Origin: Candidatus Hydrogenedens sp.
Lineage (GTDB): Bacteria; Hydrogenedentota; Hydrogenedentia; Hydrogenedentales; Hydrogenedentaceae
NCBI GenBank assembly: GCA_035378955.1
Contig: DAOSUS010000022.1
Coordinates: 1 to 45,198, forward strand
DNA length: 45,198 bases
Direction of reading: 5' to 3'
A program made the translations under genes and the position numbers. Below, piece after piece: positions 8,908 to 17,579 of the stretch. Below the pieces are notes generated by a model, which saw only the letters and a list, made by a program, of their open reading frames with translations, had not been told where the DNA came from and did no database searches. The stretch's first letter is position 1, and each line of letters begins with the position of its first letter.

Positions 8908-9816
8908 TTATTCTATATCAATTCCTAAAACTCTTAATATTCTTGAGAATTCTTCATTATTAAAATAAGAAACTTCAATTTTCCCTTTTCCAGAATTCCC
9001 ATGTTTAATATTAACTTTGGTTCCTAATCGTCGGCATAATTGTTGTTCAATTTCTAAAATCTGTATATTTTTTGTCTTTTTAGATGTAAGCGGTTTCTTC
9101 TTAGTATCCTCCTTTAAGCGGTTTACCCATTGTTCTGTCTGACGAACGGATAGCCCCCTTTCTATAACCTGTTGAGCAACTTGAACTATAAGTTCCGAAT
9201 TGGGCAACCCTAATAATGCCCGTGCATGTCCCATTGTCAATGTTCCCTCGATAACCCTATTTTGCACCGCTACCGGAAGTGATAGAAGTCTTAACGCATT
9301 GGATATTGTAGAACGGTCTTTACCTATTGTTTCTGACAATTGCTCCTGAGACCAGTTAAATCGTTTCAAAATGGATTGATAGGCTTCGGCTTCTTCAATA
9401 GGATTTAAATCTTCCCGCTGTATATTTTCAATCAATCCTAATAAAATGGATTCATCATCAGATATATTCCGACATATCGCCGGGATTTCTTTCAGTCCAG
9501 CCAAAATACATGCCCGTAATCTTCGTTCCCCACAAACCAACTCGTACTTATCTTCCGTCTTACGAACAATTACAGGTTCCTGCAATCCATGTTGTTTTAT
9601 GGAATCGGCTAATTTCTGTAAAGACTCCTCATTAAAAGTTTTCCGTGTCTGAACCTTACTGGGTATAACCTCAGTAGGATTTAATAGAAGTATTTGTTTG
9701 TCGGATATTTTTTCCTGTGAGGAGGCAGGATGACCTTCTACCGTTTCCTCTGTTCGTATCGGACCTAATATTGCATCCAAACCTTTTCCTAATGCTTTCT
9801 TTTTATTGGGATTCAC
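8908..9816 (-). CDS. parB: Chromosome-partitioning protein ParB (CTPase, Spo0J type)
   Basis: A 302-residue centromere-binding protein that loads on parS sites and spreads as a CTP-dependent clamp. The N-terminus KKKALGKGLDAILG is the usual ParA-stimulating segment. Residues ~45-115 are the ParB/sulfiredoxin-like CTPase domain with GERRLRA. A helix-turn-helix follows (WSQEQLSETIGKDRSTISNA), then a linker and a C-terminal dimerisation domain. Translation starts at GTG 9816 inside the end of parA (14-base overlap), with AAAGGAG ten bases upstream. I saw no canonical parS (a CACGTG-centred palindrome), which agrees with the near absence of ACGT in the window. Confidence 0.96.
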   Translation of the reverse strand: MNPNKKKALGKGLDAILGPIRTEETVEGHPASSQEKISDKQILLLNPTEVIPSKVQTRKTFNEESLQKLADSIKQHGLQEPVIVRKTEDKYELVCGERRLRACILAGLKEIPAICRNISDDESILLGLIENIQREDLNPIEEAEAYQSILKRFNWSQEQLSETIGKDRSTISNALRLLSLPVAVQNRVIEGTLTMGHARALLGLPNSELIVQVAQQVIERGLSVRQTEQWVNRLKEDTKKKPLTSKKTKNIQILEIEQQLCRRLGTKVNIKHGNSGKGKIEVSYFNNEEFSRILRVLGIDIE

Positions 9817-10567
9817 GGGATATTATCTCCTTTGTTAATGCAATATATGCCTGAGCACCGATAGATTTTCCATCATAATAAATTACAGGTTTCCCAAAAC
9901 TGGGTGCTTCACTTAAAGTGACATTTCTTGGGACTATCGTCTGAAAAACCTTATTTCCCAGATATTGTTGCACTTCACTAACAACCTGTCGCGAAAGATT
10001 GGTATGCTGAAACATAGTTAACAATATTCCCAAAATTTCTAAATTGGGATTAAAATTTTCTCGAATTCGTTTTACCGTTTGCAATAATTCCCCCAATCCT
10101 TCCAGTGCGTAATACTCACATTGTAAAGGAACAATTACCTTTTGAGCGGATACCAATCCATTAATGGTTAATAATCCCAGAGCGGGTGGACAGTCTATAA
10201 TAATATAATCAAACTCTGAAATTATAGGTGCTATGGTCGTCTTTAATCTATATTCCCTATTATCCATCTCAATTAATTCCACTTCTGCCCCTGCTAAGGC
10301 ACTATTAGAAGGGATTAAATATACATTCCTATATTCTGTATTTTTTATAGCATTCTGTATAGGTAAATCTAAAAGCAAAGCAGAATAAGTTGTATGTTCT
10401 AATGTATGTTTGTTAAAACCAAGTCCCTGTGTTGCGTTGCCTTGAGGGTCAAGGTCAATAAGAAGCGTCTTATAACCTTCATTCCCAAGACAAGCAGATA
10501 TATTCACAGCGCTTGTCGTTTTTCCTACACCGCCTTTTTGATTGGCAAAAGCAATAATGACACCCAT
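9803..10567 (-). CDS. parA: Chromosome-partitioning ATPase ParA (Soj type)
   Basis: A 254-residue deviant Walker ATPase that positions the origin region with ParB. The start MGVIIAFANQKGGVGKTTSA carries the deviant Walker A motif KGGVGKTT. LLIDLDPQGNATQGLG is the switch I region and DYIIIDCPPALGLLT is Walker B. There is no N-terminal HTH, so it is the chromosomal Soj type rather than a P1-type plasmid protein. The ribosome binding site is weak (AAGG very close to ATG 10567), but the N-terminus fits the family exactly. It is the first gene of the parA-parB-serS-sir2 run and has a good promoter. Confidence 0.97.
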   Translation of the reverse strand: MGVIIAFANQKGGVGKTTSAVNISACLGNEGYKTLLIDLDPQGNATQGLGFNKHTLEHTTYSALLLDLPIQNAIKNTEYRNVYLIPSNSALAGAEVELIEMDNREYRLKTTIAPIISEFDYIIIDCPPALGLLTINGLVSAQKVIVPLQCEYYALEGLGELLQTVKRIRENFNPNLEILGILLTMFQHTNLSRQVVSEVQQYLGNKVFQTIVPRNVTLSEAPSFGKPVIYYDGKSIGAQAYIALTKEIISRESQ

Positions 10568-10610
10568 AGCCTTATCTTTATAAAAAGGTAAAATCTCGCA
10601 TTTATTAGAT

Positions 10611-10640
10611 ATAATATCAGTTATGGAAATCCTATGACAA
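10611..10640 (-). promoter_or_regulatory. Promoter of the parA-parB-serS-sir2 operon
   Basis: On the reverse strand TTGTCA (10640-10635) is followed after 18 bases by TATTAT (10616-10611). It would start transcription about 37 bases upstream of parA. It lies in the 115-base divergent gap shared with the SpoU methyltransferase gene. Confidence 0.55.
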
Positions 10641-10682
10641 AGAAAAACATTTTATCAAACCTTGATAACGAATAGAAAAAGT

Positions 10683-11402
10683 ATGCTTCATCCCTATTTC
10701 CCTTATAGAGAACCGTTAAATTTAGGAGGAATCTCCTGTTTCTCCGAACAGATTACTCAGGCGTTAAAAGTGTGGCTAACACCTGAACGAATAGATAAAA
10801 TTAATCGTGTATTACAAAATAGAACTTATACCATCTTACCTGTTTTAGATGGTTTGTATGACATTGGGAATATGAATGCTGTTCTAAGGACTTCAGAATC
10901 CTTTGGCTTTCAAGCAGTGCATATCATCGAAACCAGTGCAAAATACCGTGAAGCAAATCGGGTTGCTCAGGGTGCCGAAAAATGGCTGGATATCTTTCGC
11001 TGGAAAAATCCATTGGATTGTATCTCTTATTTGAAAGAAAAAGGATATAAGATTTGTGTTACTTCGCTAGATTCTCAGAAAACAATTAACGAAGTGGATT
11101 TTTTAATACCAACAGCTATTATCTTTGGAAATGAACACGAAGGGGTTTCAAAAGAAATTATCCATCAGGCAGACGAAAGTATTATTATCCCGATGTATGG
11201 ATTTACTCAGAGTTTCAATATATCCGTAGCTGCTTCCATTGCCCTTTATCATGCTTTCCAGAAACGAACGGAACTATTACAATCCAATGGCGATTTATTT
11301 GAAGACGAAAAACGAATATTAAAGGCAATTTTCTACTGGAAATCTCTTTCCCGAGCAAAAGAAATTGTATCCCATGCATTAAAAAAAGATTTTATCAAAT
11401 AA
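10683..11402 (+). CDS. SpoU/TrmH-family RNA 2'-O-methyltransferase
   Basis: A 239-residue SPOUT enzyme that methylates ribose in tRNA or rRNA using S-adenosylmethionine. All three SpoU motifs are present: motif 1 NMNAVLRTSESFGF near residue 65 (with catalytic Arg), motif 2 IIFGNEHEGVSKEI near 150, and motif 3 IIPMYGFTQSFNISVAA near 170, which makes the trefoil knot that binds the cofactor. A short N-terminal extension and a C-terminal helix suggest the TrmH (tRNA Gm18) subgroup, but the target is not certain. I chose ATG 10683; an in-frame TTG at 10662 is possible and neither has a strong ribosome binding site. Confidence 0.85.
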   Translation: MLHPYFPYREPLNLGGISCFSEQITQALKVWLTPERIDKINRVLQNRTYTILPVLDGLYDIGNMNAVLRTSESFGFQAVHIIETSAKYREANRVAQGAEKWLDIFRWKNPLDCISYLKEKGYKICVTSLDSQKTINEVDFLIPTAIIFGNEHEGVSKEIIHQADESIIIPMYGFTQSFNISVAASIALYHAFQKRTELLQSNGDLFEDEKRILKAIFYWKSLSRAKEIVSHALKKDFIK

Positions 11403-11481
11403 TTAGGGTTGAATATTTAGGCTATAAATACGATAAACTATAAGTTTGAAACATAAAATAAATACTGATGGAGGAAAAAAT

Positions 11482-12507
11482 ATGTGCCGTTCTTTACTGA
11501 ATTTGGTTTGTGTACTGTCCCTTGTCCTTATCCTTACCCTTGTTTCAGGTTGTGGAAGTAAACCACAAGGCCCCTCAAATCCTCCTTCCACTACCTCCCA
11601 ACAAAAACAAGCAGCATCCCCATCTGCTAAAAAAATTAAAGTGGCTTTTATTACCAACAATGCATCGGATTTCTGGAAGATTGCAGAAGCAGGCACAAAA
11701 AAAGCCTCTCAGGATTTTGGTGTAGATGTAATTTTCAGAATTCCTTCCGCTGGAACCGCAGAACAGCAGCAACAAATACTACAAGACCTGATTACCTTAG
11801 GTGTCGCAGGTATTGCAATTAGCCCCAAAGACCCCGAAAATCAAACAGAGATGCTAAATGAAGCAGCCCAAAAAACAAATCTTATAACCCAGGATAGCGA
11901 TGCTCCAAATAGTTTAAGGAAATGTTATATTGGAACGAATAATTTTGATGCAGGAGTTGAAGCAGGAAAACTTATACAGGCATGTACACCGCCAGGCTCC
12001 AAAATTATTATTTGTGTAGGCACATTAGATGCTCAAAATGCACGAGACCGATTGGAAGGGTTGAAAAAACAAATTGAATCTACAGGGCAACAGATTATAG
12101 ATATACGCACGGATGAAACAGACCGAGCCAAAGCGATAGCCAATGTTCAGGACGCTTTAGTGCGTTATCCCGATGTTGCGTGTTTTGTCGGACTATGGAG
12201 TTATAATGGCCCTGCCATTTTGAATGGTGTTCGTGATTCAGGCAAATTGGGGCAGGTTAAAATTGTTTGTTTTGATGAAGAAGATGAAACACTACAGGGC
12301 GTAAAAGATGGATATATTTATGGCACCGTTGTGCAAAGACCCTTTGAATTCGGATACCAATCTGTCCGTATTTTGAAAGAATTGGCAGAAGGAAATACAT
12401 CCAGTATACCGGAAAATAAACAAATTTTTATTCCAACCTTGTCCGTTACCAAAGAGAATGTGGATTCGTTCTGGTCCGAACTAAAACAAATTTTAGGTAA
12501 ATCGTAA
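11482..12507 (+). CDS. Sugar-binding lipoprotein of an ABC transporter (ribose type)
   Basis: A 341-residue substrate-binding protein. GGAGG seven bases before ATG 11482 sets the start, twelve codons inside the longest reading frame. A signal peptide ends in the lipobox LVSGC (Cys24), then a Pro/Ser/Gln-rich tether, then a Peripla_BP_4 fold from about residue 53 (KIKVAFITNNASDFWKI). QQILQDLITLGVAGIAISP and CFVGLWSYNGPAIL are typical hinge-region segments of ribose/galactose-type binding proteins. It lies 22 bases upstream of the permease. The ligand is probably a sugar; which one cannot be read from the sequence. Confidence 0.88.
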   Translation: MCRSLLNLVCVLSLVLILTLVSGCGSKPQGPSNPPSTTSQQKQAASPSAKKIKVAFITNNASDFWKIAEAGTKKASQDFGVDVIFRIPSAGTAEQQQQILQDLITLGVAGIAISPKDPENQTEMLNEAAQKTNLITQDSDAPNSLRKCYIGTNNFDAGVEAGKLIQACTPPGSKIIICVGTLDAQNARDRLEGLKKQIESTGQQIIDIRTDETDRAKAIANVQDALVRYPDVACFVGLWSYNGPAILNGVRDSGKLGQVKIVCFDEEDETLQGVKDGYIYGTVVQRPFEFGYQSVRILKELAEGNTSSIPENKQIFIPTLSVTKENVDSFWSELKQILGKS

Positions 12508-12529
12508 ATGTAATGCAGGATTAAAAAGA

Positions 12530-13603
12530 ATGAGAAAAGCATTAGGTTTAGTTGGTCTTATTATTGTCTTATGTATATTGGCTTATTCGTGGGAATGGTT
12601 TCAGTGGTATCGCCATGGTAAAGAGTTAGGAATTTCTTTTTCCAGTAATTTTTTATCTCTTACAAACTTTAAAAATCTATTACCATGGATAGGGTTGTTC
12701 GGAATATTAGCATTGGCTCAATCTATAGTTATCATTACGGGTGGAATAGACCTATCCATTGGAAGTGTCGTATGTTTGGTTTCTGTTATTTCCTGTATCC
12801 TGATTGATAAAGGGCAGGGCTGGTCCCCATTCCTGATTTTCCCCTTTGCCTTATTTATTTCTGTCCTTATCGGTATATGGCATGGAACACTCATTTCCTA
12901 CTTTAATATTCAGCCTTTTGTTGTAACCCTTTGTGGTTTGTTTGCATACCGAAGTTTTGCCCGTTTCTTTGCCGGGGATACAACTCAAGGATTTGGAAAT
13001 GCCTTGCCCAATTGGAAATGGTTGGGGAAAGGGACACTTTTAGATTGGTTTCCTTCTCTTCAACCTTCTGCGGGTGCTCCTTCCTCTACAGCTGCTTTAC
13101 TCATGGATTTAATTGCCGCTCCTCTGGTTATCATGATAGTTTTTACTATTATCGTGGGTCTTTTTTTACACCTTTCACCTATGGGCAGACATCTTTTTGC
13201 TTTAGGTGCTAACGAAGAATCGGCTCGTTTTAGTGGTATTCAGACCCATCGGTTAAAATTATTGGCGTATGTTATTTGCAGTCTGATTGCAGGTATTGGA
13301 GGGCTTTTATTTGCTTTTAAGGTAAATTCCGTTCAGCCTTCTGATTTTGGTAGTTTCTACGAATTATATGCAGTTGCAGGAGCCGTTTTAGGAGGATGTA
13401 GCCTTCGCGGTGGAACAGGAAATGTAATCGGTGTTATTTTAGGTATTGCTCTTATTATGGTTCTACGCAATCTCGTGAATATTTTAGGTATCCGCAGCGA
13501 ATTGGAATATGTCGTTATTGGTGGTGCTATTCTGGCAGGTGTTTGTGCGGATGAATTCTTTATGCGACGGTCACAGAAAAAACGGACTATAGAAGCAAAA
13601 TGA
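12530..13603 (+). CDS. ABC transporter permease, ribose (RbsC) family
   Basis: A 357-residue inner-membrane protein with about eight to ten hydrophobic segments. GGIDLSIGSVVCLVS near residue 75 and GGTGNVIGVILGIALI near 295 are hallmark segments of the RbsC/BPD_transp_2 family, and GANEESARFSGI is the cytoplasmic loop that contacts the ATPase. AGGA nine bases upstream supports ATG 12530. Its stop overlaps the next start as ATGA. No ATP-binding subunit is encoded in this operon or elsewhere in the window, so the transporter must borrow one from outside. Confidence 0.9.
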   Translation: MRKALGLVGLIIVLCILAYSWEWFQWYRHGKELGISFSSNFLSLTNFKNLLPWIGLFGILALAQSIVIITGGIDLSIGSVVCLVSVISCILIDKGQGWSPFLIFPFALFISVLIGIWHGTLISYFNIQPFVVTLCGLFAYRSFARFFAGDTTQGFGNALPNWKWLGKGTLLDWFPSLQPSAGAPSSTAALLMDLIAAPLVIMIVFTIIVGLFLHLSPMGRHLFALGANEESARFSGIQTHRLKLLAYVICSLIAGIGGLLFAFKVNSVQPSDFGSFYELYAVAGAVLGGCSLRGGTGNVIGVILGIALIMVLRNLVNILGIRSELEYVVIGGAILAGVCADEFFMRRSQKKRTIEAK

Positions 13604-15900
13604 ATATGGAAAAAGAATACTATATCTACAAAGGACTTTTAAACAAAATCAAAGAACCACCAACATTAGAAGAACGCGAAAAATGTTCCAGTATTACATT
13701 TTACGCAGAAGATTTAATGAAATGGTCTTTAGAGGATGACCCGGGAGAAGAAGAATGGAAAGGTATTCCTGCTAAAAGGGCGATAGAGGAAATAGATGGG
13801 GAAAAAATCTTTAGATGGACCGGTGATTTTAGTGGGCTTCGAAGATTAAATTTTTTAGAGGATATAGAAAGACCCAGCTTTTGGGTTCCGTTAAGCACAC
13901 GAACAAGCTCCGTTCCTCATTTCCCGATTACTCAAAATAGACATCCCATTGTTGAAATATCCTATCGTATGCAATACGGTAAGTGTCTTCCAGCGTGGAC
14001 ATGGCATTATACGACAGGTCAATTTTTTGAATTCCTGGATATGGATTTTAAGTGGGTTACAGTAGCAAGGGCATGGTGTTTTAATAGTTTCCCTAGAAAA
14101 ATAGAAAACTTTGCTCTTCGTTTATATTCCTTTACAAGAACAAAAGAGACAATGTATATACGCAGTATCCGCTTTCGGGAACCTACGGAAAAAGAAAAAA
14201 ATTGGCTCAACAAAAAGGATATCTTACAGTTAGGTAATGAAAAACCTATCCATTATCCTGTATTAGATAACTTTTTCCCGATAGGAGCCTATATTAACGC
14301 AAATACAGCAAAAAATATGTCCCATCTTTTAAAAATAGACATGGCTTCTTATCTGGATTTATTATTCGAAGATATGTCTTTGCATTACCACAATGTTGCC
14401 TTTGTAGAAAAATTTTATGATTTCCTACCGGGTGACCAGGAAGTGCTGTTTGAGACATCCCGAAAACACAATATAAAATTAATCATTTCTTTAGAAGAAG
14501 AAACCTTATTCCTTGAACCTACAAAAATAACATCATTTATTAAAGAAAAAGAACACTCCATTAAGAGATATGCCGCCGAAGAAAATTTGTTCGGATGGGT
14601 AATTAAAGAGAATCCCTCCGATGCCGAAGTTGATGCTTATATACAAATCAAAAAGAAAATTGAACAAATAGATGAAAAGCACCCTGTTATTTACCTTACC
14701 AGAGAAGCCAATGCCTTCCCCTTATATAGCCAATTTTCTTCAATCGCCGGAATAAGCCATTGGAAATCAAAAAATCCGTGGGAATTGGGACAGGTCTTAA
14801 AAACACATATAAAATTTATTAATGGACAACATTTATGGGCCATTGGTCCCGCTTTTGTTTTTGGCTCTGGAGCCCCTAAATGGAATTCTGCGCCGGAAAT
14901 AAGACTTATGATTAATCTGGCAATATCCAGCGGTGCCCGTGGATGGCTGAGTTATACATACCATAATATACCGTTATGGTCAGGAGGTGAATGTCAGCGT
15001 TCTTTAACGGGACCATTCCTGACTTTTAGCGATGTATGGCAGGAGTTAGGAGGTAGGTTAGGACGATTTTATTCCCTTGCTTCTTTGGTTATGTCGGCAA
15101 AACCTGCAAATCCACCAGATTTCTCTCCTGATATTCAATCACGAAAACATCCCCGTTCCCGATGTCCCGATAATGTTGATATTTTAATCCATACATGGAT
15201 GAAGGGAGAAAATTTCTGGCTATTTTATCTTGTAAATCAAGACACATCAGAAGTGACAGGAGTAAATATTACTTTTCGTTCTGCTTTGCCTGAACAATAT
15301 CGTATTTATGATGCCACTCAATTTGTCCGTTCCTATCAATGGGAAGAATTACCCTTGTCTTTCCATCGGGAAATGTTCCCCGGACAGGGACAAATTATGC
15401 TAATAGCTACCCCTGAAGAATGTCAGCATTGGGGAAAAATAATTATGCAGCGAATTTTCGATTATATCGAACAGCAGATTGCCATCAATGTAGAATTGCT
15501 GAAACCTTATTTGTCTTCTGTGGAAAAAATATCCGACAAGGTAAGGGAACTCAAAGAAAAACAGTCTATGGATAGCTTGCGAAAAATGGTAGAAATAAAA
15601 AATCAAGTAATAAATACCATATATTCGACAGAAGATATATACCAGGTACGAGGGAAACTATTTGAGGTGGGCTCTATTTTATGTGCATGTGATGGCGTTT
15701 TGTGTCGTTTGTTGAGTGAAGGGAAAAGCACCGTCGTAGAAAAATATAAAGAGGATGTATTAAAGTTAGCAAGCGAGTTTATAGAATATCGCGTAGGCGT
15801 TCGTGAAGGAAAAGGGAAAAAATTCATTCCTTATATCGAAAAAACATCAGGACGGCTCTCCACAATCTTACAGGAATTGCGGCAGAATGTAAGTTCTTAG
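13600..15900 (+). CDS. Large glycoside-hydrolase-like protein of unknown family
   Basis: A 766-residue protein without signal peptide, coupled to the permease by an ATGA overlap. The N-terminal ~210 residues look like a beta-rich carbohydrate-binding region (FRWTGDFSGLRRLNF, ending MYIRSIRFREP). Residues ~220-500 read like a TIM barrel of the glycosidase superfamily, with strands such as FFPIGAYINAN, NIKLIISLEE, LFGWVIKENPSDAEVD and GARGWLSYTYHNIPLW. After a beta domain (ENFWLFYLVNQD) the last ~130 residues are charged helices likely to form a coiled coil. I cannot assign a CAZy family or catalytic pair. Its place behind a sugar transporter suggests intracellular processing of the imported oligosaccharide. 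Confidence 0.6.
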   Translation: MNMEKEYYIYKGLLNKIKEPPTLEEREKCSSITFYAEDLMKWSLEDDPGEEEWKGIPAKRAIEEIDGEKIFRWTGDFSGLRRLNFLEDIERPSFWVPLSTRTSSVPHFPITQNRHPIVEISYRMQYGKCLPAWTWHYTTGQFFEFLDMDFKWVTVARAWCFNSFPRKIENFALRLYSFTRTKETMYIRSIRFREPTEKEKNWLNKKDILQLGNEKPIHYPVLDNFFPIGAYINANTAKNMSHLLKIDMASYLDLLFEDMSLHYHNVAFVEKFYDFLPGDQEVLFETSRKHNIKLIISLEEETLFLEPTKITSFIKEKEHSIKRYAAEENLFGWVIKENPSDAEVDAYIQIKKKIEQIDEKHPVIYLTREANAFPLYSQFSSIAGISHWKSKNPWELGQVLKTHIKFINGQHLWAIGPAFVFGSGAPKWNSAPEIRLMINLAISSGARGWLSYTYHNIPLWSGGECQRSLTGPFLTFSDVWQELGGRLGRFYSLASLVMSAKPANPPDFSPDIQSRKHPRSRCPDNVDILIHTWMKGENFWLFYLVNQDTSEVTGVNITFRSALPEQYRIYDATQFVRSYQWEELPLSFHREMFPGQGQIMLIATPEECQHWGKIIMQRIFDYIEQQIAINVELLKPYLSSVEKISDKVRELKEKQSMDSLRKMVEIKNQVINTIYSTEDIYQVRGKLFEVGSILCACDGVLCRLLSEGKSTVVEKYKEDVLKLASEFIEYRVGVREGKGKKFIPYIEKTSGRLSTILQELRQNVSS

Positions 15901-15923
15901 GGATATAAGGCAACGAAAGTTTG

Positions 15924-17450
15924 TTACCCCTCTAAGTGTTTCCCAATTCTTCTAAAAGCAGGAGCCATGGATAAATAAGCCGACTTATATTCCTGATACC
16001 AGAATTCATATTCCTCACTATTTTGTGGATTAGGTTCTACTCGATGTAACTCTTTGATGATGCTTTCACATGCTTCAGAAAGAGATGTAAACATTCCCGC
16101 TGAAATACTCGCTAACAAACCAGCACCAAAGGCAGGGCCTTCATCTACATTAATAACCACCATAGGAACTTTACATATATCTGCCATTATTTGTCTCCAC
16201 AAACTACTTCGTGCTCCTCCTCCCGATATACGAACCTCATTGATGGGTATGCCCATTCCCTTCATAATTTCAACACTATCCCGCATACCCAAGGAAACCC
16301 CTTCCAGTACAGCCCTTGCCATTTCTGCTTTTCCATGCATCAAAGACAACCCTATAAAAGCACCTCTTGCATACGGGTCTTTATGAGGAGTGCGTTCCCC
16401 CGTTAAATAGGGAAGAAAAATTAGTCCATTCGAGCCAACAGGAACTTTTTTCGCAGCTTCTGTTATGTATTCATAAGCATCAATGCCCGTTTCTTTCGAT
16501 TTTTCAATCTCTTCTTTACAAAGTTTGTTTCGGAACCATTGCAAAGAACCTCCCGCACTTAACATTACACCCATCACATGCCACGCACCCGGAACAGAAT
16601 GGCAGAAAGTATGCACCCGCCCTTCCGGGTCTGTATGAACATGTTCCGCAAATGCAAAAACAACACCACTTGTCCCGAGAGAAGCAGAAACAATTCCTGA
16701 ACGAACAACACCACAACCTACTCCCCCTGCAGCCTGGTCTCCTCCTCCCGCTACAACCACTACATCCGAAGATAAATGAAGTTGCTCAGCAACAGAAGAT
16801 TTTATTTTACCTGTGACCTCTGTCCCTTCATAAACTTTTGGCAACCACGCAACGGGGATATCCAATTTGTTTAATAATTCTTCATGCCAGCACCGTTTAT
16901 TTACATTAAAAAGCAATGTTCCCGAAGCATCTGCTACATCCGAAGCAAATTCCCCGGTAAGTTCATAACGGATGTAATCCTTAGGTAACAGAACATGTTT
17001 TACTTTTTTATATACCTCAGGAACTTCATCTCGTAACCACAAAATTTTGGGTGCGGTAAATCCTGTCAAAGCAGGATTGGACACCATTTCAAGAAGTTTC
17101 TTTTCTCCAACAATTTCAGTAATCTTTTCACACTGCTTTGCTGTTCGCTGGTCACACCACAAAATCGCAGGATATAAAACCTCCCCCTTTTCATCTAAGA
17201 AAACAGAACCGTGCATTTGTCCGGTTAAACCAATCGCACGAACTTCCTGCCCATTAATTTTTTGGCAGATTTCGGAAAGCCCATCAAACACAGCCTTCTT
17301 CCAGTCCTGAGGATATTGTTCTGCCCAGCCCGGTTTAGGACTATGCAAATCATAAGTTTTTGTAACAGATGCAACTACTTTTCCCTCTTCGTTAATAGCA
17401 ACCATCTTTGTTCCACTGGTTCCTACATCAATACCAATTACATAACTCAT
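15924..17450 (-). CDS. xylB: Xylulokinase (FGGY family)
   Basis: A 508-residue sugar kinase that phosphorylates D-xylulose to xylulose 5-phosphate for the pentose phosphate pathway. MSYVIGIDVGTSGTKMVA is the N-terminal phosphate loop of the actin-like ATPase fold, GLTGQMHGSVFLD contacts the sugar, GGGDQAAGGVGCG holds the catalytic Asp near residue 235, and RISGGGARSSLWRQIMADI is the adenosine-binding segment. The length is normal for XylB. It converges on the glycosidase-like gene with a 23-base gap and has its own promoter. A xylose-isomerase-like gene lies 19 kb away rather than next to it. Confidence 0.92.
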   Translation of the reverse strand: MSYVIGIDVGTSGTKMVAINEEGKVVASVTKTYDLHSPKPGWAEQYPQDWKKAVFDGLSEICQKINGQEVRAIGLTGQMHGSVFLDEKGEVLYPAILWCDQRTAKQCEKITEIVGEKKLLEMVSNPALTGFTAPKILWLRDEVPEVYKKVKHVLLPKDYIRYELTGEFASDVADASGTLLFNVNKRCWHEELLNKLDIPVAWLPKVYEGTEVTGKIKSSVAEQLHLSSDVVVVAGGGDQAAGGVGCGVVRSGIVSASLGTSGVVFAFAEHVHTDPEGRVHTFCHSVPGAWHVMGVMLSAGGSLQWFRNKLCKEEIEKSKETGIDAYEYITEAAKKVPVGSNGLIFLPYLTGERTPHKDPYARGAFIGLSLMHGKAEMARAVLEGVSLGMRDSVEIMKGMGIPINEVRISGGGARSSLWRQIMADICKVPMVVINVDEGPAFGAGLLASISAGMFTSLSEACESIIKELHRVEPNPQNSEEYEFWYQEYKSAYLSMAPAFRRIGKHLEG

Positions 17451-17538
17451 AATCCAATCCCTTTATGTTTTGACTTTTAATTAAGTCTGACTTATCTGAT
17501 TTGTTAGACAACCAATATATCTGATTGATAACCTATTT

Positions 17539-17567
17539 ATCATAACCAATTACTAAATTTCATGCAA
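17539..17567 (-). promoter_or_regulatory. Promoter of xylB
   Basis: On the reverse strand TTGCAT (17567-17562) and TATGAT (17544-17539) are spaced by 17 bases. Between it and the xylB start lie AAGTC-T-GACTT at 17474-17484 and two copies of TATCTGATT, which could be regulator sites, though no cognate regulator is seen. Confidence 0.55.
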
Positions 17568-17579
17568 AAAATGAAGATA

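Noticed and set aside
8908..10700. parS centromere site near parAB
   Set aside because: No CACGTG-centred 16-bp palindrome was found here or elsewhere in the window; the site may differ in this lineage or lie outside.
16367..16816. 149-codon open frame on the plus strand inside xylB
   Set aside because: It is fully antisense to a clear xylulokinase, has no ribosome binding site, and its translation is rich in His, Gln and Pro with no fold pattern.
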